DNA of 64,000 bases from Vanilla planifolia (GCA_023846275.1 CM043875.1:26082851-26146850), one strand, 5' to 3'. Counted from the first letter of the stretch, positions 37,548 through 51,200 are shown. Numbers and translations are program-made. The notes: a model not told the origin generated them from the sequence alone.

Positions 37548-39116
37548 CAAATCCTTACATAAAAATAAAACCTAGGATTTGACAAAGCTTCCAGCTGGTA
37601 AGAAAGCCATTAAATGCAAGTGGATGTTTAAGAAAAAGTTTGGTTTTCCAAGTGTTGAGGAAGATAGGCTCAAGGTTAGGTTTGTAGCCAAGGGATATAG
37701 TTAAGGTTAAAAATATTGATTTTAATGATATCTTTGCACCTGTGATAAAGCACACATCTATTATAATTTTGCTTAGTTGGTTATTATGAATGATTTAGAA
37801 TTGAAGCAACTAGATGTCAAAACTACTTTCTTATATGAAAACTTGGAAGAAGAGATATATATGAAGCAACTTGAAGATTTTATTTGTGAAGGTAAAGAAA
37901 ATTATGTGTACATATTAAGGAAGTCTCTATATGGCTTGAAACAGTTGCCTTGATAATGGTACAAAATGTTCAATTCTTTCATGCTATCTCATTAATTCTA
38001 TAAAAACAATTTTGATAGTTATGTATACTTAAAGAAACTTATAGTTAGATCTTTCCTATACTTGTTATTTTATGTGAATGACATGCTTATTATAACAAAG
38101 AATAAGACTCATATAGAGAGCTTAAAAGGACTTCTCAAATAACAGTTTGACATGAAAGACATAAGTGTAGTAAGAAAGATACTTGGGATGGAGATCACAA
38201 GAGAGATGAAGGAAAATATTTTTTTTTAACTCAAAATGATTACAGTAAGAAGGTGCTTCTGAGATTTAGGATGAAAGCAGCTAGACCTGTTTCTACACCT
38301 TTTGCCATTAATTTCAAGTTGTTAAGAAATTTGTGTTCAAACATTGAGGAGACAAAATACATGAAGCATGTTCTTTATATGAATATTGTTAGTTGTTTGA
38401 TGTAAGTGATGATTTGCAATCATCTTGATTTAACACATGTTGTTAGTGTTGTTAATAGATAAATGGCTGATCCAGGCAAGCAATACTGAGAGATTGTTAA
38501 GTGAATTTTAAGATACTTATGTGGTATTATTAAGAATTTTCTATATTTTAGAGGAACCCTTTTAGGATTGAAAGGTTGTGTAACTCAGATTGTGGAGGTG
38601 ATTATGATAAAAGAAGTTCTCTTACAAGATATGTCTTCACTCTTGGGGGTTGTGCTGTGAGTTAAAGATCAAGTTTACAGAGTATAGTTACACTATCCAC
38701 TATAGAGGCAGAGTATATGACAAGTATTGATGATATGAAAGAAGATATCTGGATATTAGGTTTATTTTAAGAGTTGAGTAGGAAGCAATTACCATATTTT
38801 ATGATAATTAGAGTATTACATGATTGTTTAAAGATTAGATATTTTATGAGAAGACAAAACATATTGATATTAGGTACCACTTTACTTATAATAGAATTGA
38901 TGTTGTAGATGTAGTTATTCAAAAAATTAGCACTATAGAGAACCCCACATACATGATGATAAAGACACTTCTAATGACCAAGTTCAAACAAAGAACTTGG
39001 TTAATGTCATTTGATTCATAAAGACACCTTTTGGAGAGTTATGCTTGCTTCAGTTGATTTTAATTTAGGAGAAAATTCAAATTAAGGTGAAGATTTATTG
39101 ATATTGTCTTGAATTT

Positions 39117-39480
39117 TGAACTTCAAAAATTAAAATGTAATATATCCTAAATATACAATCAAATATAATGGATATGATAACTATCATTAAAAGAAATAAA
39201 AAAAGATGTTATGAGAATATATTTGTAATTTCATTTCATTAATGTTTTGCCCTAAAGCTTATATATATATATATATGTTATATTGGCTTAGGGTTTAGTA
39301 GTTGTTTTTTGGTTATTTTAATGACAATTTTCTTTCTCTTCTAAAGTTCTCTTGTAGCTCTAAATTATAGTAAATTTCTTGACTTGTGCTCTCATTTGGT
39401 TTTTTCTATTTGGGTTTTCCACGTAAATCTTTATGTCAATTAGTTTTTAGTTTACTGTGATTTGATCCGATTTCTTAACA
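39117..39480 (+). repeat. 3' LTR of the copia element
   Basis: Matches 31571-31919 through its length and ends TTTCTTAACA. The AAGGTGAAGA just upstream (about 39085-39095) is in the position of a polypurine tract. Confidence 0.8.
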
Positions 39481-39689
39481 AATATTAAGGTATGTCATAA
39501 CACCTATATTATTTGTGAAAAAAATATGGTAGTCACATCATATGTATTAATTACAATAATAACTTTAAAAATAAATATCATTTTATCAATGATTAATTAT
39601 TTATATCCTTGATAAGGATATAAATAAATTAAATTTAGTTCTAATTTTAGCATTATTAAAAGGGAAAAAACGACATCAAGTATACACCT

Positions 39690-40240
39690 ATGCATATTTA
39701 CAAGAATTAGGTTGTGTTAATATAATTTGAAAAAGTTATTGCATATGTATCTTGTTGATAATTAAGCCAAATTATAAGAATTATCTTATATACAATTTAA
39801 AATTGATAATAACTGTATTTGTTCTAAAAATTTGTAAGTGATAAAATATAAATATTTATTGATCATCAAAATTTCAAATATATTTTCACCAAAAAAGAAT
39901 TAAATAGAAGACAAATAAGATTATTAGACTTTATTAAATATTATGTTTTAAAAATAATATATCATATAAGAAGATCTAATGTAGTAACAAATATTTTAAA
40001 TAGAAAAATAAGTATTAATATGGTGTTAGCTTCAGTAGATGAGAGATTAAAAAATTTTGAAATGAATAAATTACAATTAGTAATTATAATTTAAAAAAAT
40101 CTTATGTTATTATCTTAATTATCAATATGACTAAACTAGTTAAAATTTATCAAAAAAGATTAGTAAGAGAATTGGGAATTATTAGTATTTTTTAGAGTCT
40201 TGGATTTTGTGCATGTACTTTTCATGTATGAAGCTTTGTG
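39690..40240 (+). mobile_element. Ty3-gypsy reverse transcriptase/RNase H remnant
   Basis: Plus-strand frames read YTYAYLQELGCV, NYLIYNLKL.ITVFVLKI, then DHQNFKYIF.KKELNRRQIRLLDFIKYY and NVVTNILNRK. These are decayed forms of the family's D.SL.GLGCVL, NYPTHDLELAAVVFALK, DHKSLKYIF.QKELN.RQRRWLE and NVVADALSRK blocks, in the right order. It abuts the copia 3' LTR, whose insertion may have cut it. No LTR was found. Confidence 0.75.
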
Positions 40241-41450
40241 TGAATTTATTATCTATTTTTAATTTTATTTATTCATATATTTTTTAAAAATCTTTTTTGA
40301 GATAAGCTTTTGCATATGTAAAATCTCTTTAGAATATTATTAACTATTTGATTTTTTTATTTTAGGTCGAATTATAATATGTTTACTCATTTTGGGTTGG
40401 TCTTTGAGCCAAATATGAAGACATGCTATATAATACTATTAAAAAGTGTGGGTTAAATCAAGATTGTGAATAACATGTTTTGTGAGTTCATTGTAAATGT
40501 AAATCAACTTAAATTTGGTCATTAATATATTTGAAATAAAAAAAAAACTCAAGTAGGAGCCCAAAGAACTAAACTAGTTTAATATAAGAGTCGAACTAGA
40601 ATGAATTTTTTGTAAATTTTACTTAAAATATCTCTTATTTTTTTAATAAATTATAACTTTTTAACATTTTGTTTACATTTTTTTTATCACCCAATACTTG
40701 GATTGTCACCTCATTAATTGTCACTTGTTATGTGTTTTAAATTTTTTATTATTTTAATTGTTATAATATATTTTGGGTACCATATTTTAAAACAAATAAT
40801 AATTTTTTACAAATAAAATAGATAATATTCTTCAATATACTCCTATTTTTTAATTTCAAAATTTTATATACATCTAATTAGTTCGTTACTTAGGTGCTTG
40901 TGAATAAAAAAATTACTCAAACATACATCAATTGAGAATCATCTCAAGAAAGAATATAAAAGTTATGAAGATAAAATATGTGAAGGTAAAATGTTATATT
41001 AATTTTAATATTTTCTTTCAAATGGTATGATTAGATTTGCTCACAGTAAGAGCAACTCCAATCAAAGACAAGAAGGAGCATAAGTAGAATGCTTTTTTTC
41101 TTAAAAATTTTAATTAATTAATTATCATTAATTTTAGTGTAGTAATAATGAAATAAGATTTTTATTTTATTTATTTTTTTAGGAAATGGTTTTAGATGAG
41201 ATGACATATAACAAAAACATAAAATAAAAACATGCTTGTAATATTTTTCTGAATTTCAATTTTTTTAATGTTATGATTGATAAATCAATTACATTACATA
41301 ATATATTAAATTTTAATTTAATTTTAAGTGCATTTTATGGTTCAAGTTTGATAAATAACAGAAATATTCATACCGTGATTTTCTTTTTTTAGATAATATT
41401 AAGTAAATGTTTTTTGTTTAAACGTCTAACGGCGAGCAGTAGTTGCTTGC
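40241..41450. other. AT-rich sequence upstream of VPS34
   Basis: No coding or repeat structure recognised. Distal promoter elements of VPS34 could lie here, but none can be named. Confidence 0.5.
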
Positions 41451-42171
41451 TTCGTTAGTTAATTTTTAAGGAAAATTACATCGGAAGCGTCGGTCGCTCC
41501 CTCCGCCGCTGGGATTCCCACCACCTCTTCCCACGTCTTGGGCTCTTTCGCCTCTCCTCGACCATAGCCGCAGCCATCTCCTTCTCCTTCGATTATGTGG
41601 AATATTTCAATCCGAACATATCCTCCTCAAACTTCTCCGCCGATCTTCTAGGGCTTTCATAGTTCTCCGACAGCGCCACTTTTTCCTGGATCTCCTTTCG
41701 ATGACCTGGGGTTCGCCGTTGAGCAGGCCGGTGGCTAACCCCAAGATATTGACATCTCCATCTACGAAAACAACAATTCTAGCTCTTTTGTTAGCTTCTT
41801 CATATTGATCTAGCATTAAAGTGAGGAGGAGGATAGTAGAAAGGTAAACTGTAGTAAATGTCAACAGGCACCCAGGTGGATGGATCCAATGTGACTTCAC
41901 AATTATTTTACCTTTCAATTTCTACTTAACCAAACAAGCAAGGGGAATCGATTTTTTTGTTGTTTTTTCAATTGCCTTACGTTATCAACTTTTTATTACC
42001 TTTTCATTTCTTTCATATTTCCCTCAAGCCAAGCAGAGCCTTGTCTCACAGGGCTCTTTTATCTCCGGCCAAACGCGTGTTACACTTTTCCCTTCTCGGA
42101 GATTTAACTCTTCAAACTTCCTCTGATCGGTCTAACGAATCCTCTTAATATCCAATCTAATTTGAATCACG
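41451..42171 (+). promoter_or_regulatory. VPS34 leader / proximal promoter region
   Basis: Composition shifts at about 41450 from AT-rich to CT- and GC-richer sequence typical of a plant 5' UTR. Short upstream ORFs begin at 41595 (19 codons including stop) and 41701 (36 codons including stop), both closing well before the VPS34 ATG. An in-frame TGA at 42163-42165 fixes the ATG at 42172 as the first in its frame. A leader intron is possible. The 103-codon minus-strand ORF over this region is a composition artefact. Confidence 0.45.
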
Positions 42172-42280
42172 ATGAGTGGGCACGAGTTTCGGTTCTTCCT
42201 TTCTTGCGACATAAACCTCCCCCTCACCTTGCGGGTTGACAGATTGGAAGGAAATCTGCCGCAATCATTTGTTCCATCGG
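42172..42280 (+). CDS. VPS34: VPS34 exon 1 (residues 1-37)
   Basis: ATG preceded by an in-frame TGA nine bases upstream. Reads MSGHEFRFFLSCDIN and on, ending in phase 1 before GTAAGA. Confidence 0.96.
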
Positions 42281-45200
42281 GTAAGATGCTCTCATTTCTT
42301 ACTCTGAATCCCTAGGTTTTCTATTTTTTTTTTTCAGATTGTTCTTACATCTCTCTTCTGATGTCCAATTGGTTGGTTCTTAGTGCTTTTTCCATTTGTT
42401 TAATTTTATATGGTGGGGTAGATCTAATGAAGTTCATAGTCGGGAAATTTGGTATGATTTGTTGCTTAGATAAGTTTTTTATTACCTTGTTATGGAAGCT
42501 GATGGAAACCCAGACACAAGCTATGATCATGAGTCTGAGTTTGCAATTATAGTTTTTATGTTTTGAAGTTTATAACTGCCGTCGAGTCAGAGGGAATATT
42601 CTTTCTATTGTTGGGGTGGAGTCTAGTTAATGCTAGTTAGTGTATTTGTTTTGTTTTCATTTTTAACTTGTCTTTCAGAAGTCGAGGCTGCAGCTGAAAT
42701 TCAGATTGCTGAGCTATTCGTTGAATGTGCCCTCTACATAGATGGGGCCCTCTTCGGTTTGCCCACCAGAACGAGGTATGGCTTGTCTTTTAATGCATTT
42801 AACAATAAATAACTTAGTGAAATGGTGAATGTTAACTTTCGAATGAGTTACCTTCTCAAATGTTAACATATGCAACATGGAGGATTTTTGCATATGCTAG
42901 ATTGGAATCATCTGGGCAACCATATTGCTGGAATGAGCTGATCACGTTTAGCACCAAGTATCGGGATTTGACCCCTCAGGCACAGCTAACCCTAACTGTA
43001 AGATAATGTTTATTTTTATATCCATACATGTGCTATTTGTTTGATAACATTTGTTTACTATTAGGCTATGTTATGCTGCCTCAACTCATTACTACTCTCA
43101 GAAAGATGGTAAATCTACTCAATAAATGCATTTGCAATTGTTATAGCCAAAGATTGCTACTCATACAATATCAACATTAATTTTGCAAGCAAACATAAAT
43201 TTTAAGGCTTATGATATGCTATGTTTTTAAATACCAAAACAAAAGAGAATATTGACTAAATAGAGCTTTTGAATTGCCTGCTAGTTGTTTGAGCACTTTT
43301 GTGTGTGATTTCCACACTCCACAACATTACCCTTACAACATATGCATACTTTTAAAACTAGCATGCATTGCCACACAATATGATGGTGTTAGAATATGTA
43401 TTGTGTGGTGAATGAGGCATGACTCTTCATTGGATGCAGTTTTGTTTTAGTATCAATATTTATTTGGCTGTTTCATTTAGACCATTAAATGCTTTAAAGA
43501 TTATCTCTTTTAACGAGCAAATAAAAGAATGGAAGAGGGATAAAAAGATCCAAAAAGAGCAGAATGAAAAGTTGAAAAAATTCAGAAAGGGGACAAGGCC
43601 GAGCATGAAAAAAGAATAAAAGAAGCAGAAAAAAAAGTCCAAGGTGATAATATGAATTTTTACTAACTGTTGAAACCTGATTTGTTGTTTCTATTTTGGT
43701 TGAATGGATTAGATTTGATTAAAAGCTTCAATTTGCTTTATCATTTGTATTTTTTTTATCTGTTAGGCAATATCCATGTGACATTTTAGCCAAATTAAGC
43801 CACTTTGGTAATAAAATCCATATTTAATTTTTTGGATTTTTAAATTATTTTTGCAAAAACTCTTTGGTACTAAAATAATAGATTTCTAAACTAACGTTTT
43901 TTATATTAGTACATCTAAATTATTAAATTCACTTGAGGTTAAATATATTAGAATATCTTTTAATCTTATTAATGACAATCAATATAAATTTGGGCTTTTA
44001 TTTTATGCATATTGAATGGTGGACCTTACCATTTCAAAATTGAACATTCCTTGAAGCTTCTAAGTACCATCATAGGTCTTATAAGATGACATTAAAAGAT
44101 TGGGCTTTAAGAAAATCTCTCAAGGATTTTTGAAATTCAAGTTTGGTGAGATAGATACCCATCACTATTAGCATCTTTGATCTTCTAGAAACATTGATTT
44201 ATTGATATTTAATTTTTCATTTTTACAATAATATCATTGAAGTTTGAATTCATATGTTATGGACAACTTGTTGTATTGTCCCATTATATTCAAATTCAAG
44301 CAAAACCATTATTTTTAGGACACCAATTTTCATGTGAAATATGTTTATATTGAAAAATGTTCAATTTTTGAAATTCTTTGTGGTCTCTTCTACTTGTCAA
44401 ATAGTCTTTTCAATGGTAAAAAGACATTGAATCTTCACAAGTTGTTATTCCTAAACCTATTTTACACATACCTAGTATGTTTTAGAATTGTCTAACTTGG
44501 ATTTATTGTTTTATATAATTTTCCAATTTATATGAATGTTTGGGAGTGTAAGCATAATGAATCTGCACAAGCTCAAGAAGTTAAGATAATTCAGCGTTGA
44601 AGGCGCCCTTTCATCTTTCATGGATTTATAGCATTTTGAGACACCAACCGTTCTCTTTCTATCTTTTTTTTTTTGTTATTGTTCCTGTTGTTCTAAACTT
44701 GTTGCATTTATTAAATCTAAGCTAGTTGAAAATCATATTCAGCCTTTTTAACAATTTATTCTCTATCATTTTGAAACTCAATATAGAACTTGACATAGAA
44801 TATAGCAAGTTTATAGTGTTTGATGATTATCATTTTGTTCATGGGCTTAACTTATCTCATAATAAAAAACCTCTAATTTATTTGGTTTTTGACCTTATTC
44901 TACTTTGATTTAGTTTCTATTCTTTAATTTGATGTAATTTTGTTTTTAGGCTTCAAATTATAGTTTATATTTGAAAAAATCATTTCTTGTTTAAGTGATA
45001 GATTTTTTATTTTACCATTTTTTGTTAACTTGTCAAATATAAATACCACTTCTAAAATTGGTCCTAGCAAATTATGTGATTGTGTTAACTTTCAAAGCTA
45101 GGGTGTGGTTGCTTGCCTCAACATGTGTTGGAATGGAGATTATTGTCAATGGCACGAGGTCCATGTCTAAAGTGAAGGGGCTGTAATGGCCCAAGCAATT

Positions 45201-48200
45201 GGTAAAGGGAAAACCGACTATGGTGTTGGCATAATAAATTGTCACAATCTTCAAAGTTTTAAAAATGAAAACCAAAATAAGATGGTGATCTAATACACAT
45301 CTATGCAAATACTTGCAAATCATGGACACCAAAAAACTCTTAAAAAATCCAATACTTTGGCAACACTAAGAAGTGTTGCCACTAATAGTCCCCTCAAAAG
45401 GATCTATTGGAAGCTTGAATTGGTGTCACTTCATATGTAGCAATGCCACAATGAAGTTCCATAGTTTTCCTTGTTGTGGTCATTGGAGATGCCATAAGTG
45501 CAAAGGTTTAGTCTGTGCATTGAATATTGTTGGCTTGTGCATATATATTTTCATCTTCCCTTTGTTTTCTTAGAAAAATCTCTAACTAAAAGGCTTTTTC
45601 TTCTGACAATTTAATCCTTATTTGAACATTTTTATTGCATATCCATGTTGTATTATGTCAGATAAGCCTTTTGGTTCCTAGTTGATTACTATTTCTTTTA
45701 TTGCTATAGCTGATGGCCATTTTGTTCCCTCATTTTGCAAGTGAGTTGGAGAGTTCAAATAATATGAAATCAAATGCTACTTTAATAATCTATTGTCTAT
45801 GATATGGAAGCGTAGAGTCTGATTTGGGAATGATGTTCTTTGATTTTAGATTAGGTAAAATAAATCCTTGTACAATTTGGACGTTGATTTGATGCTTTGG
45901 TAGCCTGTTGTTTATGGTATGGAAGAGAATTGTTTGATACAGAAGGTTTGTATGTTATCCTGCACTATGAAAAGGGAGTCCTTGTGCAAACCAAAAGTTG
46001 AAATTTTTCTTTATTTTGTCGCCCTTTCTATTATTTTCTTCCTCTTGATTTCCCATGCTGTATATTACATCATTGGTACTTTATGAGTTGGATGGCTTTT
46101 ATGGAGGCACAGATGATTGATATTATGTCTTCTTTGTCTACGTATCTAATAATTAGTATGGTTTTTGTTATTGCATTTAGTTGTTTTTCATAAATATTTA
46201 CTTTGGCAGTTTGAGGATAATTGCCTGTGCAACTTTGGAAGATGATTTTTTCTTAATGATTTTATTTTGGCAATTCAAGAATACTTGCATATGTGACTTT
46301 GGAAGATGCTGAAAAGAGATGACCTGTTTAGCCATAGACTAGGCCATAAGTTTATGTTGCACCTTGCTAGTTATTTATATTTTCATTTCCTGTTCTTTCT
46401 TAACCTATGAAACTTAGTCTATTTAAGATGTCAAACAATTTGTTTCTTTTTTTATTCATATTGATCATTAAAATCCTTGTTCCTTGATTCCCTTTTCACA
46501 CAATCTCTAGGTCCATAGATAGATAGATAGATAGATGAATGAATGGATGGATATAGGAATAGAGGGGGAAGGAAGAAATGGGAGAGCTTGAGCGAGAGAG
46601 TGAGAGGGCAGGAAATGTAACTAAAAATTCTAATTTTTATGAAAATTACAAAATTATAATAATTTGCATACAAAGTATTGTTCAAATAAACACATTTCTA
46701 ATGGATATACAATATTTATAAGGCCACAGCCCATGATTTTTATATTTAAGAAAATTAAGATGGGTATATCACCTACATTTGTGTGTTGTAGTTATTGAAC
46801 ACCTGATTTCACTTGCAAATTTCGCAAAAATTTTATTTGTAGTTATCTCTATTGATGTAGAATCAATAGTTTTGGATAAAATTGTTCTTCCTTAAATACC
46901 AATGGATAGAGAAATGCTAGTCTTTGTTCTATTTGATTATATCTTCGTTCTTTGTATATAAATGATGACATCATTTAAGTTTATAACATTTCTAATTCTA
47001 CATTCTAGGTTTTAGATGTGTCATGTGGTAGTGCAAATTGTGTAGTTGGCGGAGCTACTATTTCACTTTTCAATAAGCAAAAGCAACTTAGGACTGGGAG
47101 GCAAAAGCTTAGGCTTTGGCCAAAAGAAGAAGCAGATGGATCAATTCCAACCAGCACCCCTGGAAAGGTGCTTTTGCCTTTTTATCAATAATTGTTCCAT
47201 ATAGGGTACATTTCCTCACGATCCATTCTGAGGGCATGTTTTTTAGTTTTCTCAAGTTAGGTAATTATAGTCATACCTGTTATTCTTATATGTATCACAG
47301 GTACCCAAGCATGAATTGGATGAGATTGAGAGACTTGAGAGGCTGGTAAATAAGTATGAGAGGGGACGGATTCAGTGCATTGATTGGCTCGACCGACTTA
47401 CATTTAAAGCTATAGATAAACTAAAAGAACGAGAATGCAGTATTAGTGGAAAATCTCACTTGAGCCTTATTGTTGAATTATGCAGCTTTGAGCACACAGT
47501 GGTTTTCCAGGTTTTTTTCTCTCTACAAAGCATATATTATTTGTTATGTATTGTTTGTTTATTCAGTCTTTTCAGTTTGAATTTTGTTGGATTCATTTTC
47601 TTTAATCTCATTGTATTCTTCACGTGTTGGTAACTGTAACCCAAGCTTTTTTATGGTTGATTTGTTGTTGATATTCCCATAAATCTGGGATGCATCCTGG
47701 TTAGATACGAATGCCATTCTTGTGTTTCTGCAGCTAATCAGTTGCCAAAAGGCAAGAGCAGACAGTAAAATCGTAAGCACTACATTTGCTTCCTACCAAA
47801 ACACCATAAAACAAGTTGGGCATGTCGGTATATTTCTTTGGATAGCTATAATTTATTTGACCGAATTTCACAAGAACATTCCTTTTAGCTAAGAAATGTG
47901 TTATATTTGCTTCAATTTGACATGGTTTGGAGCGTTGTTATTCTTTTTTTTCTTCATTTTGTGGGGGCCACATGTAGGGCCTCAGTTTGCTGCACAGGCA
48001 GTTAGAATATGAGCATCTCTGAATCTCAAAAAGGTTCTATCAGTTTGACTGACAATGTGTTTAGCAAGTTGAAAATAGCTGGTTTTCAGAATCAAACTGG
48101 ATAAGAATGCCTTTCTCAGGATTAATGGTAACCTATTTGATTTCTCTTCGAAAAAGCTGTCATTGATGCAAAGTAATTGCAAGCATAGAAGTGCAAGGCT

Positions 48201-51200
48201 CAGCAGACAGTTATTTGTAATTCTTATTGTACCTTTGTATAACATTTGGCTTATCTGCACAAGTCTTACTCTTTTGTGCTTTTCAGTATTCTTAATGATG
48301 ATCCTGTAAAGTTTTGAGATCAAAATAATGTACAAAATTCATGGATTTATTACCAAATGTAATGATGGACTCCTGCAAATGATAACACAGCATGAAACAT
48401 TGAACTTGAGTTGATGTTGGGATAGCCAAATCTAGTTTCAAATTGTTTGGATGTGTGATGATATTCATGAAGCTTCTATTGTGTATAATATCTTTTATGG
48501 AAAATCTTGTTCATTTGTGTTGTCATATGGTTGTAATTTATGCATTGATCGATGCACTGAGTACTAACTTATCTGTAATGCAGGAGACAGGTGCGAATTT
48601 TCTTGCACCAGCGCCTGTATCTTCAACAAATGAACTTGTTGTGGTATGGGATCCTGAAGTTGGGAGAACTAATCCTTCTGAGCACAAACAGTTAAAACTT
48701 GCAAGGAGTTTGACCCGTGGGATAATTGATAAGGATTTGAAACCAAGTTCTAATGAAAGGAAGTAAGTTCTATTTGAAAATTTCAGTTTATACTACCAGT
48801 GTTAAATTTTTGTGGAGAATCATAATCTGATAGATCCTTCTGACTTCTTTTGACTTTTAAACCGTTATAATATAACAGTGCTGGTAGCCAAATCATCGGT
48901 TTCCAATGCAGCTACGAATATTCTCATAACTTTGGTTCCTTTCTTGTAAAATATAAAGGAATAATTTGGTTTTCTTGCATCATTGTGGCCAAGTATAAAA
49001 ATAACAAAGGTTAAGTTCTTGATTAAGTTATATTGTTAAAATTTGCAATAACTATTTCTGAGAAAATTGTAAAGGATGAATTGTATTTCTTATTTTAAAA
49101 ATAGGGTATAATCCTTTTTATAGATAAGAATTTTTCTGGTAATTAGAGAAAAATAATTTATCATATTTCTCATATAAATAGCTACCAAATGAAAAACATA
49201 AAATAAGAAAGGAATAAAATCAAAATATTTTACATGATATTAGAATATTTTATTAAATTTAGGTTGTAAATATCAAAATATTCTATAGTGTTTTTCAAGT
49301 TGGGTTGTAAACTTTGATGAAGCTTAGCTTAAAAATCAATTTTGAAATTCCTCTTTAGTAGAACTTTAGTGAGTATGTCTATTGTTTGAAGATATGTTGG
49401 AAAATGAACTTGATTATTCTTTTTATCTTCTCTTTTATAAATTGAGTCAATTTTCACTTGCTTTGTTTTGTTATGATGCGCTAGAATTGTTACGATACTA
49501 ACGATTGATTGATTGTCACAGAACATTTTTCATAGGTTTTTCAATTATGTTTACTAATTCTTTTAGAAGTCTTTTTAGCCACTAACTTTTATATATATAT
49601 ATTTTGTGTTATTGCTTTGAATTCGGCTTCTACATTGCTTTTTGATATGGCAGATTGATTCTTATTTCGCCAAATGAATAAATTTCCCATAACATATGTA
49701 CAATTGTCAGGAGTTGATACTTGATCTTTTATTAATCCAACCTAATCAGCATCGTTATAGATCTTGATGCTTCTATTTATTGAATTTTGAAATACAAAGC
49801 CCTTCTTAGTGTTAGTTTTTAAGTGCATTAAAATCCTATGTACCAAATTCATGTGTTCTTTATTTGGGTTGTTCATAAAACCAATGTCAAGTCTTGTGTG
49901 AGATAATATGATTTTTTACACGTCTCTAATATCTACTTTTATCAATTGGTACATTAGTTTTTTTGTTCCTAATTTAGTTGTTAAGTGTAAAGAGTTTTTT
50001 GTTACTTGCATTTGAGCATTCCTGTTTTTTGAGAAGATCCATAATATATTTCTTTTGAGACATTGAAATTTCTGCTTTTGATCAAGTCATTTTTCTTTTG
50101 AGAAATTATTTGAGGTTTCTCAAATATTTGATTCCAAACTCTTTGTCAAATAGACTCTTAAAATGATGTCATTTATATATATGATAAGAAAAGCAATCTT
50201 CTCTTTAGATGGGTGTTTAATAAAGAGAGTGTGATATGTTTGATATTGTAAATATTTATACTGCTTGATTAATCTTATAAATTTGTCAAACTAGGTTCTT
50301 GGGGATTGTTGAAGTTTATATAAATATCTTTTCAAATTGCAGACTTTGTTGATTATGGCTTATGTCTCAACTCTTAGAAGGACACTCATATAAATATTTT
50401 CTCAAAAGCATTTGACATCTAATTTGAGTGATCAATCCAAATTTGTTGTTAGAGATAGGATAAATTGAACTGTGTTTAATTTGGTTTTCGGAGTGAAGGT
50501 TTTTTCATAATTGACTTCATTGTGTGAATCCTTTAGAAATGAGTCAAACCATGAAATGATCAATTCTTCCATTTTCTTTATATTTAATTGTGAATATCCA
50601 TTTGCAGTCAATAGAATAGAATACTTTCTAAGTGGCAGCTATGTCATCTTTCATGTTCCATTCTTCTTTTAGAATGCAGATTTTTTCTTCAATAGCAGCC
50701 TTCCTTCTAGTATCTTGAGACATTTTTGTACAGATTTAAAAATCTATATATGATCCAAACTTGTCACAAATATTCTACATTTATTAGCAAGATATTAATT
50801 TGACACAATTATATATTTATCTACTTTGTGTATTCTTTAATACCCTTTCTTAATGTAATAGTTAAGTTCATTATTTTTAGAAGGTTTGGGATTAGGATTA
50901 TCTTATGTGATCTTGAATATAGATGCTTTTTTTGGATTTGCGTAGCTGGTACTTGTTACCTTATCTTGTTTTGGTTCTTTTCCTTATAGAATTGGTGCTA
51001 AAATCTTTGTTGTTCTTGGGTTGAGAAATATTTGAAGAATGGAGACTTGGTTGAATAGGGTTGTAGAAGAATGGCTTAGGAGCTGTGGTAATTCGGTGGG
51101 TGATTAAAGATACGGTGGTTGGTTCATTTTGGTGAGTAGGAATCGATGGCTATGCAGTTGTTGACCTAATTTGATGGGGTGTGGGGAATATTTAAGACAC

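Larger units (their letters stand above)
31571..39480 (+). mobile_element. decayed Ty1-copia retrotransposon with both LTRs, interrupted by a solo LTR
   Basis: LTRs at about 31571-31919 and 39117-39480 share long stretches (CTTCAAAAATTAAAAT, AAATTATAGTAAATTTCTTG). A tRNA-Met primer-binding relic follows the 5' LTR (TTAGTATCAAGGCC, 31922-31935). Internal order on the plus strand: a gag zinc-knuckle relic with lost cysteines (IICNYYKKKSHIK, about 32620-32670); protease WTIDSTCSFHMTPN (about 32817-32860), with Thr where the family has Gly in DSG; GAG-pre-integrase (GERGLIELS, near 33250); integrase debris to about 34070; reverse transcriptase from AIKCKWMFKKKFG (about 37610), with YVND at 38071-38082 where catalytic YVDD is expected; and RNase H STIEAEYM (about 38697-38720). 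In-frame stops are many. A solo LTR (34401-37547) splits the RT domain start. No flanking target duplication could be confirmed. Confidence 0.9.

Noticed and set aside
41607..41918. 103-codon minus-strand ORF near the VPS34 start
   Set aside because: It is antisense to the VPS34 leader, has no domain and no plausible promoter. It is a shadow of the GC-richer leader.
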